From the NCBI RefSeq assembly GCF_002270415.1, contig NZ_NNRI01000001.1, positions 124,001 to 188,000 of the forward strand: a stretch of DNA of 64,000 nt, given 5' to 3'. The notes beneath the pieces were generated by a model that saw nothing but the letters and a program-made list of their open reading frames with translations, ran no database searches and had not been told where the DNA came from. Numbering within the stretch: position 1 is the stretch's first letter; each line of letters begins with the position of its first letter. The stretch comes from Mesorhizobium sophorae. GTDB lineage: Bacteria; Pseudomonadota; Alphaproteobacteria; Rhizobiales; Rhizobiaceae. This document shows positions 44,767 through 54,557 of this stretch, piece after piece. The position numbers were made by a program, and so were the translations under genes.

Positions 44767-45473
44767 GCGATGTCCGTGGTTTTGGCTGTACCGCCGATTG
44801 AATGCTCCGTGTCGGCTGCCGCCGGCAGGGTCATGCGGCTCTTGCCGCTCAGCACATGCGCAAACGCTGCATCCATGGCTGCCGTGGCGTCTCCCGCTCC
44901 CAACGCTGCCACGATGCGGCGATGCTCGATATTGGATACGGTCAGGCCGCCGCCTTGCAGCAGCGCACGCTCCCGAAACAGGTGCAGTTCCTTGACGAGC
45001 TCGGAATAGGCCTTGTGCAGCCGGCTGTTCCCGGCAAAGCGCAGGATGGAATCGTGGAATTCCAGATTGAGCGGATAGTAGTTGTCGAGCGAATTCGCGA
45101 GAACCGCTTCTTCCATGCGATCAAGTAAACTCTGGAGTTCCGAAATCTGCTCCGGCGTCACCTTGGTCGCCAGCAACCGCGCCGCCGATGCAAACAGGCC
45201 TGCTCGCACGTCGTAGAGTTCGGCGGCCTGTTCCTCGCCAATCCGGCGCATGAACACGCCTCGATTGGGCACGAGTTCGAGCAAGCCTTTTTCGGCGAGC
45301 GCGCGGCAGACTTCGCGGATCGGGCCGCGGCTCACCGAGAAGCGGATTGCCAGCGAATTCTCGTTCAATCGCTCACCAGGGGCAAATTCTCCCGACAGGA
45401 TGAGGGTTTCCAACTCACGTCGAAGGACGCTCGTCAGGGAGTGGTTCTGGAGAAATTCAAGCTCGGCCCTCAT
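44763..45473 (-). CDS. GntR/FadR-type regulator 1
   Basis: A 236-residue GntR regulator with winged helix-turn-helix (RLNENSLAIRFSVSRGPIRE) and FCD ligand-binding domain (YDVRAGLFASAARLLA, YPLNLEFHDSILRFAGN). FCD proteins of this type bind small acids and usually a metal (D, H residues of EFHDSIL). It is first in the operon with the SDR and MmgE/PrpD genes and divergent from chrA1, with an operator at 45502-45511. It resembles the regulator at 51048. Confidence 0.9.
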   Translation of the reverse strand: MRAELEFLQNHSLTSVLRRELETLILSGEFAPGERLNENSLAIRFSVSRGPIREVCRALAEKGLLELVPNRGVFMRRIGEEQAAELYDVRAGLFASAARLLATKVTPEQISELQSLLDRMEEAVLANSLDNYYPLNLEFHDSILRFAGNSRLHKAYSELVKELHLFRERALLQGGGLTVSNIEHRRIVAALGAGDATAAMDAAFAHVLSGKSRMTLPAAADTEHSIGGTAKTTDIA

Positions 45474-45501
45474 GGGGTAGTGATCGACTATTTACTGCAA
45501 A

Positions 45502-45511
45502 CTGTCAACAG
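45502..45511. promoter_or_regulatory. TTGTNNACAA-like operator 2 (GntR / chrA divergent promoters)
   Basis: CTGTCAACAG, with symmetric C/G outer bases, lies 29 bp before the GntR start and 69 bp before chrA1. On the opposite strand it reads TTCTGTTGACAGTTT. Confidence 0.65.
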
Positions 45512-45579
45512 AATACAGTGCCGCCGACGCAGCGATCGAGCACATCCCTGGTTTGAAAGCAGGAAAAATCGGAGGTTTC

Positions 45580-46164
45580 ATGGATCAAATGGATGTCCCG
45601 CTGGCGCCCGACACGTCACCCCCACCAAACCTCCTTGAGCTCTTCCTGGCGTTCACCAAGCTCGGCATCACCAGCATTGGCGGTGGTGTGAACGGCATGA
45701 TGCACACGGAATTCGTGGTGAATCGGCGCTGGTTCAGCGACAAACAGTTTCTGTCAGGGCTGGCGCTTAGCCAGTCACTTCCTGGTGTCAATGTTGCAAA
45801 CCTGGCGCTCTGGCTCGGGTTTCAATGTCGCGGTGTCGTCGGCGCCGTGGTGGCGCTGGCGGCGGTTGTGCTGCCCCCTGCGGTCGCGATAGTTTTGATA
45901 GGAAATATCGTGCTGAGGCTGAGCGCCGATCCCGCGATCGGCGCTATCCTCGTGGGGCTGGCGGTTGCGGCCGCCGGCTTGTCACTGTCAGTCGGCTACC
46001 TTGCCATGCGCTATGCCTGTGTCGACGCGGTTTCAATTGCCCTCTTCACGTGCACGCTGATCGGCGCGACTGTCTTTCATTTCTCGGCTCTCGTCGTTGT
46101 GGCGGTGCTTGCACCCATCGGCATCGGCGTCGGCTTTGCAAGAAGCCGCCATGAAAGACGATAA
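45580..46164 (+). CDS. ChrA-type (CHR) transporter half 1
   Basis: A 194-residue membrane protein with about six helices and the CHR signature FLAFTKLGITSIGGGVNGMM plus FLSGLALSQSLPGVNVANLA. Short-chain CHR proteins come in pairs, and the second half overlaps it by 14 bp. Chromate efflux is the known activity of the family; within this catabolic island an organic-acid role is possible but unproven. GGAGG precedes ATG 45580. Confidence 0.85.
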   Translation: MDQMDVPLAPDTSPPPNLLELFLAFTKLGITSIGGGVNGMMHTEFVVNRRWFSDKQFLSGLALSQSLPGVNVANLALWLGFQCRGVVGAVVALAAVVLPPAVAIVLIGNIVLRLSADPAIGAILVGLAVAAAGLSLSVGYLAMRYACVDAVSIALFTCTLIGATVFHFSALVVVAVLAPIGIGVGFARSRHERR

Positions 46165-46690
46165 TCTGCTTGTCAGCCTGTTTCTGGTGTTCGCGCCTCT
46201 GTCCTTGATGGCCATCGGCGGGGGAGCCTCCATTCTGGGCGAACTGCAGCACAGCGTTGTCGACAACCAGCATTGGTTGACCAACAAGACCTTCCTCGAC
46301 ATGTTTGCCATCTCCCGCGTTGCGCCCGGACCGGGAACCCTGATCGTCACGCTGATGGGTTGGCATCTTGCCGGATGGGCGGGCGCGATCGTTGCGACGA
46401 TTGCGATTTTTGCGCCGTCGTCGCTGCTGGTGATCGTGATCGCGCATTTCTGGCACAGCCGTCCCAATGCAGCATGGCAAGGGGCTTTGATTTATGGCCT
46501 GGCCCCGCTCGCCGCCGGGCTGGTGCTGTCAAGCGTGTTCACTCTCTTGAGCAACGCGAAAGGGGGATGGATTGCCTGGTGCGTGGCAATTGTGGTCGCC
46601 GTTGCCGCGCGAACAATTCGTTTGGGTCCACTGACGCTGATGGCCGCAGGATCGTTGGTCTTTTGCGGCCTCTTGTGGGCCGCCGGATAG
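46151..46690 (+). CDS. ChrA-type (CHR) transporter half 2
   Basis: A 179-residue membrane protein with about five to six helices and the second CHR half: LFLVFAPLSLMAIGGGASIL, ISRVAPGPGTLIVTLMGWHL. It is translationally coupled to chrA1 (overlap 46151-46164). Like the first half it belongs to short-chain CHR pairs. Confidence 0.85.
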   Translation: MKDDNLLVSLFLVFAPLSLMAIGGGASILGELQHSVVDNQHWLTNKTFLDMFAISRVAPGPGTLIVTLMGWHLAGWAGAIVATIAIFAPSSLLVIVIAHFWHSRPNAAWQGALIYGLAPLAAGLVLSSVFTLLSNAKGGWIAWCVAIVVAVAARTIRLGPLTLMAAGSLVFCGLLWAAG

Positions 46691-46762
46691 CGCGCCGCAA
46701 AGCCATTTCGATTCAACGCAGATGGCAGCGCTTTGCAATTCATGCAGATAGTCGTCAGTTAA

Positions 46763-46772
46763 TTGTTGACAA
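46763..46772 (+). promoter_or_regulatory. TTGTNNACAA operator 3 (ABC transporter operon)
   Basis: TTGTTGACAA in AATTGTTGACAATTG, 76 bp before the ABC ATPase start. Confidence 0.72.
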
Positions 46773-46847
46773 TTGACAAAATTGGACCGACCTTTAGTAG
46801 CAGGCACAAGCGCATCGCGTTTGTGAGGAAATGTTTCGGGAGGACGG

Positions 46848-47915
46848 ATGGCCTTTGTGGAACTCGATAAGCTGACCAAGCGCTACGGCAAGCTGACGGT
46901 GGTCAACGCGGTCGATCTCGCTATCGAGAAGGGAAAACTGGTGTGCCTGCTCGGACCTTCGGGCTGCGGCAAGACCACGACCTTGCGCCTGGTTGCCGGC
47001 TTCGTTCAGCCGTCGGACGGTCAGATCCGCGTCGGCGGCCGTGTTGTGTCGTCGCCCCACGCCAGCGAACCGCCGGAAGCGCGCAACATGTCGATGATCT
47101 TCCAGAGTTATGCGCTCTGGCCGCATATGACCGTGTTCGAGAACATCGCCTACGGCTTGCGGCTTCGTCGCATGGGCAAGGCCGATATTCAGGCAAAGAC
47201 AGGTCGCATCCTCCAGGCGACCAAGCTCGAAAGTCTGGCCGAGCGCTATCCGGGCGAGTTGTCAGGCGGTCAGCAGCAGCGTGTTTCCCTGGCGAGAGCC
47301 CTTGTCATCGAGCCGGAGACGCTGCTGCTCGACGAGCCGCTTTCCAACCTCGATGCCAATCTTCGCGAGGAGATGCGTTTTGAAATCCGCCGCCTCCATG
47401 ACGAGTTCCGCTACACGACCGTCTATGTCACGCACGATCAGACGGAGGCCATGACCGCTGCCGATGTCATCGTGGTGATGAACCAGGGCAATGTCGAGCA
47501 GGCCGGTTCTCCCGAAGACATTTACGAGCGGCCGCGTTCGGAGTTCGTTGCACAGTTCATCGGCGGCACCAACATCTTCAAGGGCAAGCGGGTCGGAACG
47601 GACACTGTCGATTGCGGCAACGGTCTGCTGCTGCGCTGTGGCAGCGGCGACTATGCCGCCAACGGCCAGACCGCCGTATCCGTGCGGCATCACGATCTGC
47701 ATCTCACCAACGAGAAACCGAAGGGCGATCCGAGCAACTGGGCCACCGGAAAGGTCGTGCGCCAAGTCTATCTCGGGTCGCATCGCGATTATCTTGTCAA
47801 TCTATCAGGTGGCGAAACCGTGCGGGCGATCGCGCCTGTCGATGTCGCCGTCCCGGAAAACCAGCAAATTTGGCTTCATTGCCCACCTGATCGTTGCCGG
47901 GCGCTCGCACACTAG
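46848..47915 (+). CDS. ABC transporter ATPase, Fe3+/AfuC type
   Basis: A 355-residue importer ATPase. Walker A GPSGCGKTTTLRLVAGF, signature LSGGQQQRVSLARAL and Walker B LLLDEPLSN are followed by a TOBE-like C-terminus. It is the first gene of a three-gene importer with the binding protein and fused permease. Operator 3 lies upstream. The family moves iron, sugars, phosphonates or polyamines; the substrate here is unknown. Confidence 0.92.
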   Translation: MAFVELDKLTKRYGKLTVVNAVDLAIEKGKLVCLLGPSGCGKTTTLRLVAGFVQPSDGQIRVGGRVVSSPHASEPPEARNMSMIFQSYALWPHMTVFENIAYGLRLRRMGKADIQAKTGRILQATKLESLAERYPGELSGGQQQRVSLARALVIEPETLLLDEPLSNLDANLREEMRFEIRRLHDEFRYTTVYVTHDQTEAMTAADVIVVMNQGNVEQAGSPEDIYERPRSEFVAQFIGGTNIFKGKRVGTDTVDCGNGLLLRCGSGDYAANGQTAVSVRHHDLHLTNEKPKGDPSNWATGKVVRQVYLGSHRDYLVNLSGGETVRAIAPVDVAVPENQQIWLHCPPDRCRALAH

Positions 47916-47926
47916 GGAGAGAGAGA

Positions 47927-48973
47927 ATGTCCAATAAGAAAGTCGCAGCAGGCGCGTTTCTAGCAGCCTTGGCATGGGGGCAATTGGCCTGGGCCGGTCC
48001 ACCCGAACCCTACAAAGTTACGGACGACCTGGTTGCCGCGGCAACCAAGGAAGCATCGGTGGTCTACTACACCTCCACTGATGTCCAGGTCGCCGAGAAA
48101 CTGGGCGCCGCATTCGAGGCGCACTATCCAGGCATTAAAGTCCAGGTGGAAAGGGCCGGTTCGGAGCGCGTCTTTCAGCGCATAGGACAAGAATATTCGA
48201 GCGGCATCCACAACGCCGACATCATCGAAACCTCCGACGCATCCCATTTCCTGACGTTCAAGGAGCAGAACTGGCTGACGCCGGCCGTTCCGGAGGATGT
48301 CGCCAAGATGTGGCCGGAAAAGGATCGTGATCCCGATGGCTTCTACGCGGCGTTCCGCGCCACGTTGACGGTGATTGCCTACAGGACAGATCTGGTCAAG
48401 GAAGGAGACGCGCCGAAGACCTGGACTGACCTGCTCGATCCCAAATACAAAGGCAAGCTGGTGAAGTCGCACCCCGGCTACAGCGGCAACGTGATGACCG
48501 CCACCTACGCACTCAGCCAGCTTCTCGGATGGGACTATTTCGAGAAACTGGGCAAGCAGGGTGTGATGCAGGTTCAGTCCTCGACGGAGCCGCCGAAGGT
48601 CCTCGCCCAGGGCGAACGCCCGATCCAGGCGGACGGCAACGAATACAACGTCTTCATCCTCCAGGACAAAGGCGTGCCGATCAAGGCGGTCTATCCGGCG
48701 GAGGGAACCTCGATCGCTTACGGCAACGCCGCGATCCTGGCTTATGCTCCTCATCCGAACGCAGCCAAGCTGTTCTATTCCTTCATGTTCTCGCAGGAAG
48801 CGCAGCAGTTGAACGACGATTTCGGCGGTTTGCGTTCGGTTCGCCCGGACGTGAAGGAGAAATCCAACCGCACGCCGCTCTCCCAGATCAAGCTTCTCGA
48901 CTCCGATCCGTCGAACGTTCGGGATGCCGTTGAAGAGATCAAGCAGAAGTACGAAGAGTATTTCGGCACGTAA
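47927..48973 (+). CDS. ABC transporter substrate-binding protein
   Basis: A 348-residue periplasmic protein with a signal peptide (KVAAGAFLAALAWGQLAWA). It has the fold of ferric-iron and AfuA-like proteins (VYYTSTDVQVAEKLGAAFEA, YPGIKVQVERAGS). The paired Tyr for iron binding are not obvious, so a small organic acid is as likely. A hairpin at 48984-49006 follows it. The ATG 47927 overlaps the ATPase stop region by 11 bp gap. Confidence 0.88.
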   Translation: MSNKKVAAGAFLAALAWGQLAWAGPPEPYKVTDDLVAAATKEASVVYYTSTDVQVAEKLGAAFEAHYPGIKVQVERAGSERVFQRIGQEYSSGIHNADIIETSDASHFLTFKEQNWLTPAVPEDVAKMWPEKDRDPDGFYAAFRATLTVIAYRTDLVKEGDAPKTWTDLLDPKYKGKLVKSHPGYSGNVMTATYALSQLLGWDYFEKLGKQGVMQVQSSTEPPKVLAQGERPIQADGNEYNVFILQDKGVPIKAVYPAEGTSIAYGNAAILAYAPHPNAAKLFYSFMFSQEAQQLNDDFGGLRSVRPDVKEKSNRTPLSQIKLLDSDPSNVRDAVEEIKQKYEEYFGT

Positions 48974-48983
48974 GCAACTGCTC

Positions 48984-49006
48984 GGCACCGGCCACGGATC
49001 GGTGCC
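48984..49006 (+). other. Intra-operon hairpin after the binding-protein gene
   Basis: GGCACCG/CGGTGCC arms around a nine-base loop between the binding-protein and permease genes. Such hairpins often protect the binding-protein mRNA and lower permease expression. Confidence 0.5.
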
Positions 49007-49023
49007 AGAATGAGGATCTTGCG

Positions 49024-50838
49024 ATGTCGTCACCGGCGACATCGCCATATCCCTGGGCAGATCGGCGGTTGATCCGCCGACGCCGGATCAAACTCAGAGG
49101 TGACCAGGTGACCATCGCTGCATTGTCCCCCGATACCGCCAACAGGCGACACCTCGGCAGATTCGATTTGTCGACGCCGCTCTTCGTGCTGCTCGCAGTG
49201 GTTCTGTGTGTGCTGGTCCTGCTGCCTTTGTTCTGGCTGGGATACTACGCCCTCACCAACAAGGCCGGTTCACCGACCCTGGCGAACCTGGCCCGTCTCT
49301 TTACCGATGCCACAATTCGCCGGGCCTTCCTCATATCGCTGGGCATGGCTGGTTGCGTCGGCGTGTTCTCTTGCCTGGTGGCCACACCACTCGCCTGGCT
49401 CGTCGCGCGCACCGACATGCCGGGGCAGCGCCTGGTCCGCAGCCTGGTGACGGCATCCTTCGTGACGCCGCCATTCCTGGGTGCCATTGCCTGGGCGATG
49501 CTGGCCGCACCCAACAGCGGCATCCTTAACAACATCTACCGCTGGGCATTTGGCCTCGATCAATCGCAGGCGCTGTTCAACATCTACACCTTCACGGGAC
49601 TGGTGTTCGCGGTCACCTGCTACTCGTTCCCCTTCGTCTTCACGCTTGTTGCCAACGCCTTCGACAAGGTGCCATCGGATCTCGAGGAAGCGTCGGCGAT
49701 CCTCGGCGGCAAGCCAGGCACCACATTGCGGCGGGTGACCCTGCCGATGGTGCTGCCGGCGATGCTCGCCGGGTCTCTGGTCGCCATCGTCCAGGCCTTC
49801 ACCATGTTCGGTTCGCCGGCTATCCTGGCGCTGCCGGCCGGGTTCCACGTTCTCACCACCAAGATCTGGAGCTTCTTCCAGTTTCCTCCACGGCTTGATC
49901 TCGCGGCAGCAAGCGCCGTGCCTTTGCTTGTGGTCACAATGCTCTTGCTGTGGGGGCAGAGATGGCTGCTTGGGCGCCGTGGCTACACCGTGCTCGGCGG
50001 CAAGAGCGGCACCCCCCGGCGTGTGAAGCTGGGCAACTGGAAATGGCTGGCGGGCGCATACGTGCTGTTCATCCTGTGCGTGACGATCCTGTTCCCCTAC
50101 CTGGCCTTGCTCAAGGTGGCGCTGACCCACAACATTTCCGAACCGCTCAGCTGGAGTTCCTTGACGCTCCATAACTTCAATTTCGTGCTTTTCGAATTCT
50201 CCAGCACGCGGCTCGCCATCTGGAACACCCTGATCCTCGGCCTCGCGACGGCAACGATCGCGACCGGCATAGCCCTTGTCGTGTCCTATCTGGTTGCGCG
50301 CCGCGCGGTGCCGGGCGCCTCGCTGCTCGGCATGCTGGCGACCGCGCCGATTGCGATTCCAGGCATTGTGCTGGGCGTTGGTCTTTTCCTGGCCTACGCC
50401 AATCCGACTTTCGGCCTCTACGGCACGCTATGGATCCTGCTGATCGCATTCCTGACGATTGAGCTTCCGGCCGGTTACCAGCAACTGTCATCGGCCTTCC
50501 ATGGCGTCCATCCGGAACTGGAGGAAGCCAGCCGGATTCTCGGCGCCACCCGCCTGAAGACCCTTTGGCAGATCACCGCGCCATTGTTGCGCACCAGCCT
50601 GATCGCGGCCTGGTGTTTCGTCTTCATCGGCACCATCCGGGAATTGTCGGCGACGGTCCTGCTGACGACGGCGCAGACCAAGCTGGTCTCGGTCATCATC
50701 TACGACCTCAACGAAAGCGGCGACTACGGCGCGATTTCGGTGCTTGGTATTCTGCTGCTGGTGGTTTCGTTCACTGTCGTCTTCATAGCCAACAAGGTCC
50801 CGGTTCTCGGCGGCGCGGCGCCCAGGAGTGGCAGTTGA
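49024..50838 (+). CDS. ABC transporter fused (double) permease
   Basis: A 604-residue membrane protein with about twelve helices, two copies of the binding-protein-dependent permease module. The EAA loops are EEASAILGGKPGTTLRRVTL and EEASRILGATRLKTLWQIT. It completes the AfuABC/FbpABC-like importer. ATG 49024 (AGGA upstream) is used; GTG 49108 is an alternative that removes a basic N-terminal extension. Confidence 0.92.
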   Translation: MSSPATSPYPWADRRLIRRRRIKLRGDQVTIAALSPDTANRRHLGRFDLSTPLFVLLAVVLCVLVLLPLFWLGYYALTNKAGSPTLANLARLFTDATIRRAFLISLGMAGCVGVFSCLVATPLAWLVARTDMPGQRLVRSLVTASFVTPPFLGAIAWAMLAAPNSGILNNIYRWAFGLDQSQALFNIYTFTGLVFAVTCYSFPFVFTLVANAFDKVPSDLEEASAILGGKPGTTLRRVTLPMVLPAMLAGSLVAIVQAFTMFGSPAILALPAGFHVLTTKIWSFFQFPPRLDLAAASAVPLLVVTMLLLWGQRWLLGRRGYTVLGGKSGTPRRVKLGNWKWLAGAYVLFILCVTILFPYLALLKVALTHNISEPLSWSSLTLHNFNFVLFEFSSTRLAIWNTLILGLATATIATGIALVVSYLVARRAVPGASLLGMLATAPIAIPGIVLGVGLFLAYANPTFGLYGTLWILLIAFLTIELPAGYQQLSSAFHGVHPELEEASRILGATRLKTLWQITAPLLRTSLIAAWCFVFIGTIRELSATVLLTTAQTKLVSVIIYDLNESGDYGAISVLGILLLVVSFTVVFIANKVPVLGGAAPRSGS

Positions 50839-51047
50839 TAGGATACAGCTTGGTTCCACAGCAATTATCGGCGTTTCGCTTGACAAGAGGAAGTATCGTC
50901 TCAGTCATGGGCTCGATTGGACGCGTCGGCATCAATTCGATGAGGGAGACCAAACCATGGATGATGCGCAGGCAACGCGTCGGTGGCCATCGGGGCCGGA
51001 CCAGGCAAGCGGCATATCCCGTGACGCATTGAACGGAATTTAGGCCC

Positions 51048-51755
51048 ATGGCTAACGAAACCGAGAACATGCAGGGATTTTCGCCCATCGACTTTTTGCG
51101 CACGCGCTCGCTTGCCAATGTCGTGCAGCACGAAATAGAGCGAATGATTGTCGAGGGGGAATTCACACCCAACGAGAGGATCAACGAAAACGCCCTGGCC
51201 CAGCAACTCAAGGTCAGCCGGGGACCGATCCGCGAGGCGTGCAGCGCGCTGGCCGCTCTTGGCCTGATCCAGGTGATCCCCAATCGCGGGTTTTTCGTAC
51301 GCGAACTCAGTGAAGACGAAGCCCGTGATGTCTCGGAGGCCCGTGCCTACATCTTCGCCTGCATGACCATGAGCGTTGCCGAGAGGATCACCGACGCCGA
51401 GGTCGCCAGGCTGCGCGTGCTCGTCGACCGCATGGACGCGCTGGCCAAGACCGGTGAGGTGAGCCAGTACTACCCGGTCAATCTGGAATTCCATTCCGAA
51501 CTGGCCAGGATGTGTGGCAACGCACGCCTGGCGCAGATCTATCTCGGCCTCGCTCGTGAGCTTCATATCCAGCGTTATCGAGCATTGGCGAGTGGCGACG
51601 TGCTCGACATATCCAACCGCGAGCATCGGGCAATAGTTGAGGCTGTTGCCGCCCGCGATCCGCAACAGGCTTTCACGGCCGGGCGGGCGCATATCGTCAA
51701 TGGCACCTCGCGAACGCGCAGGGCCAGCGTCGCTTTGCGCCACGGCTCCGACTGA
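51048..51755 (+). CDS. GntR/FadR-type regulator 2
   Basis: A 235-residue GntR protein with winged helix-turn-helix (INENALAQQLKVSRGPIREA) and FCD domain (ARAYIFACMTMSVAERI, YPVNLEFHSELARMCGN). It is similar in length and motif to the regulator at 44763. Its position between the ABC transporter and the second MmgE/PrpD gene, and the operator at 51887-51896 downstream, make it a candidate regulator of the island. The 209 bp upstream contain no clear operator. Confidence 0.9.
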   Translation: MANETENMQGFSPIDFLRTRSLANVVQHEIERMIVEGEFTPNERINENALAQQLKVSRGPIREACSALAALGLIQVIPNRGFFVRELSEDEARDVSEARAYIFACMTMSVAERITDAEVARLRVLVDRMDALAKTGEVSQYYPVNLEFHSELARMCGNARLAQIYLGLARELHIQRYRALASGDVLDISNREHRAIVEAVAARDPQQAFTAGRAHIVNGTSRTRRASVALRHGSD

Positions 51756-51886
51756 CCCCCACAGGGGCGACTCTCCACCCCATACCTGTAGTCGAGGTCG
51801 AGGACGGATACCGCGACAGCATTTTGTATGCCGGCGGTAGCGACTGTCCGACGAACTGAAAACTCGGTTGCCCTGTCGACAAAAAA

Positions 51887-51896
51887 TTGTTGACAG
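51887..51896 (+). promoter_or_regulatory. TTGTNNACAA-like operator 4 (MmgE/PrpD 2 operon)
   Basis: TTGTTGACAG in AATTGTTGACAGTTT, 110 bp before the MmgE/PrpD gene at 52007. One outer base differs from the consensus. Confidence 0.65.
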
Positions 51897-52006
51897 TTTA
51901 CCAAAACTGCCTTCCTACTCTTCTGCATCAGGCGGCCATGACATGGAGTCGAGCTTGAACTCGATGCCTGGTTGGGCCGCTACAATTTCGATGGAGAGGA
52001 CTATCA

Positions 52007-53416
52007 ATGCACGACACCGCACCTGCAGGTCTCACAAATTATGTGGCGGAATTCGTCGCGTCGGCCACTCCGGAAGATCTGCCGGACGACGTCGTGGCCC
52101 TTGGCAAGAAGTCGATACTGGACGGCATTGGGCTGGCTCTTTCAGGCTCGGTCGCGCAAAGCGGCGACCTCGTCCGCCGCCATCTCGATGAACTTGGACT
52201 GATGCCGGGCGCCGCGACAGTAATCGGAGCGGGCCGCAAGGTTGCACCGCGCTTTGCGGCATTCGCGAATGGTGTCGGCATCCATGCCGATGATTATGAC
52301 GACACCCAGCTGGCCGTCGCCACGGATCGCGTCTACGGCTTGCTGACCCATCCCACGGCGCCGGCATTGCCCGCGGCCCTGGCCATTGGCGAACAGGTGG
52401 GCGCCTCGGGCAAGCAGGTCATGCTGGCGTATCATCTCGGCGTCGAGGTCGAGTGCAAGATCGCCGAGGCCATCGCGCCCCGCCACTATCAGACGGGATT
52501 TCACGCGACGGCCACCTGCGGAACGTTTGCCGCGGCCGCGGCTGCGGCGTGGCTTTTGCGTTTCGACGCGAAAACCACGGCTCGTGCGCTTTCGATCGCA
52601 GGCAGCCAGTCGGCTGGTTTGCGTGAGAATTTCGGCACGATGACCAAGCCGTTCCATGCCGGGCGTGCATCGGAAAGCGGTGTCGCCGCCGCACAGTTCG
52701 CCGCCCATGGATGGACTGCCACCGACAAGATACTGGAGGCCCCGCGCGGGTTCTTCCAGGCGGCCGGCGGCGGTTACGATGAGAACGCCATCCGCGGACG
52801 CCTCGGCGCTCCCTGGACGTTCGCCAACCCAGGCATCTCGATCAAGCCGCATCCCTCGGGGTCGTTGACCCATCCCGGCATGACTGAGATGGCGCGCCTC
52901 ATCCGTGAGAATGACATCAAGGCCGGGGAGGTGAAGCACGTGCGCATCGGCACCAATTCCAACATGCCGAACGCCCTGATCCATCACCATCCGCATGATG
53001 AGTTGCAGGCCAAGTTCTCCATGGAATTCTGCATGGCCATCCTGCTGCTCGACGGCAAGGCCGGGCTTGGCGAATTTACGGATGCGGCAACGCAACGCGA
53101 CGACGTCAAGGCCATGATCGACAGAGTGGATTTCGTCATCGACGAAAAGGCCGAGAAGGCAGGCTATCACAAGATGACAACGATCATCGACATCACGCTC
53201 AATGATGGCCGCGTCATCCATGGCGAGGCCGATTTCGGCAAAGGCAGCCCCGCCAATCCGATGAGTTATGAAGAGGTCGCCGACAAGTTCCGGGACAACG
53301 CGGCTCATGCCCGCCTTGCTCGTTCGGCAACCGACGAGGTCGTCGCGCTGGTGCGTGACCTCGAAGAACAGCCCTCGCTCGAACGCTTGATGGCCCTGGT
53401 CGCCAAGGCCGGCTGA
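52007..53416 (+). CDS. MmgE/PrpD-family protein 2
   Basis: A 469-residue paralogue of the protein at 42608-43951 with the same DDYDDTQLAVATDR and GTMTKPFHAGRASESGVAAA motifs and CxTFAAAAAA-type region. Substrate unknown, as for its relative. It starts an operon with two dehydrogenases, 49 bp before the next gene. The operator 4 is upstream. Confidence 0.85.
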   Translation: MHDTAPAGLTNYVAEFVASATPEDLPDDVVALGKKSILDGIGLALSGSVAQSGDLVRRHLDELGLMPGAATVIGAGRKVAPRFAAFANGVGIHADDYDDTQLAVATDRVYGLLTHPTAPALPAALAIGEQVGASGKQVMLAYHLGVEVECKIAEAIAPRHYQTGFHATATCGTFAAAAAAAWLLRFDAKTTARALSIAGSQSAGLRENFGTMTKPFHAGRASESGVAAAQFAAHGWTATDKILEAPRGFFQAAGGGYDENAIRGRLGAPWTFANPGISIKPHPSGSLTHPGMTEMARLIRENDIKAGEVKHVRIGTNSNMPNALIHHHPHDELQAKFSMEFCMAILLLDGKAGLGEFTDAATQRDDVKAMIDRVDFVIDEKAEKAGYHKMTTIIDITLNDGRVIHGEADFGKGSPANPMSYEEVADKFRDNAAHARLARSATDEVVALVRDLEEQPSLERLMALVAKAG

Positions 53417-53465
53417 CGGTCTTCGTGGCGCTGCGGCGCAGCCGGCATTCAGAAAGGTTGGTTCG

Positions 53466-54557
53466 ATGGCCCATCTCACGATCGGCATCCTCAATGGCGA
53501 TGATATCGGACACGAAATCGTGCCCACTGCCGTGCGCATCGCCCGGGCCGCCGCGGCGCGAACGGGTCTCGACATCGACTGGCGACCGATGCCGATTGGC
53601 CGCTCGGCACTCGACACACACGGCTCGACGATGCCCGACGGCACGCTCGAGACGCTTTCGACACTCGATGGCTTCATACTCGGTCCGATCGGACATCGCG
53701 CCTATCCAAAGGTGATTGGCGCGATCAACCCGCATCCCATCTTGCGCAAGCACTTCGGCCTTTTCGCCAACGTCCGTCCGACCCGCTCGTTTCCCGGACT
53801 TGGCGCGCTGTTCGACGATGTCGATCTCGTCATCGTTCGGGAAAACAATGAGGGCTTCCAGCCGGATCGCAATGTGGTTGCTGGTTCGGGAGAATTTCGT
53901 CCAACGCACGATACGACCATTTCGGTCCGCGTCATCACCCGTGCCGGCAGCTATCGCGTGGCCAAGGCCGCACTCGAACTTGCCAGAACCCGGCGCAGGA
54001 AGCTGACGATCGTTCACAAGGACACCGTGTTCAAGCTCGGCTGCGGTATGTTCGTGGAGGAGTGCTACCGGGCCGCAGAGCAGTTCCCTGACGTCGCTGT
54101 AGATGAGGTGATCGTCGACACCTTCGCCATGCGGTTGCTTCGCGATCCCCAGACATTCGATGTCGTCGTCACCACCAACATGTTCGGCGACATACTGAGC
54201 GACGAGGCAGCAGGCCTCGTCGGCGGCCTCGGCATGGCGCCAGGCCTGTGTATCGGCGAAGGCAACATAGCCATGGCGCAGGCGGCGCACGGGTCTGCTC
54301 CCGATATTGCCGGAAAGGGCATCGTCAATCCCTATGCGATGGTCGAATCCACCCGCATGCTACTGGAGTGGCTCGGCCACAACCGCGGCATTGCCGAGGC
54401 GCTCGCCGCGGCGTCCATGATGGCGCAAGCCACCATTGCCGCGCTCTCGCGGCCCGAAACGCGCACGGGCGACATACGTGGGATCACCAACACCGAAGGA
54501 ATGACCAGCGCCATCGTCGCTGCCATCGAGAAGGAATCTGAAAATGTCCTTGCATAA
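53466..54557 (+). CDS. Isopropylmalate/tartrate-type dehydrogenase 2
   Basis: A 363-residue beta-decarboxylating dehydrogenase (IGILNGDDIGHEIVPTAVRI, LVIVRENNEGFQPDRNVV, HKDTVFKLGCGMF, NMFGDILSDEAAGL, HGSAPDIAGKGIVNPYAM). It is more isocitrate/isopropylmalate-like than the other two. It overlaps the next gene by 14 bp (54544-54557). Substrate unknown. Confidence 0.86.
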   Translation: MAHLTIGILNGDDIGHEIVPTAVRIARAAAARTGLDIDWRPMPIGRSALDTHGSTMPDGTLETLSTLDGFILGPIGHRAYPKVIGAINPHPILRKHFGLFANVRPTRSFPGLGALFDDVDLVIVRENNEGFQPDRNVVAGSGEFRPTHDTTISVRVITRAGSYRVAKAALELARTRRRKLTIVHKDTVFKLGCGMFVEECYRAAEQFPDVAVDEVIVDTFAMRLLRDPQTFDVVVTTNMFGDILSDEAAGLVGGLGMAPGLCIGEGNIAMAQAAHGSAPDIAGKGIVNPYAMVESTRMLLEWLGHNRGIAEALAAASMMAQATIAALSRPETRTGDIRGITNTEGMTSAIVAAIEKESENVLA

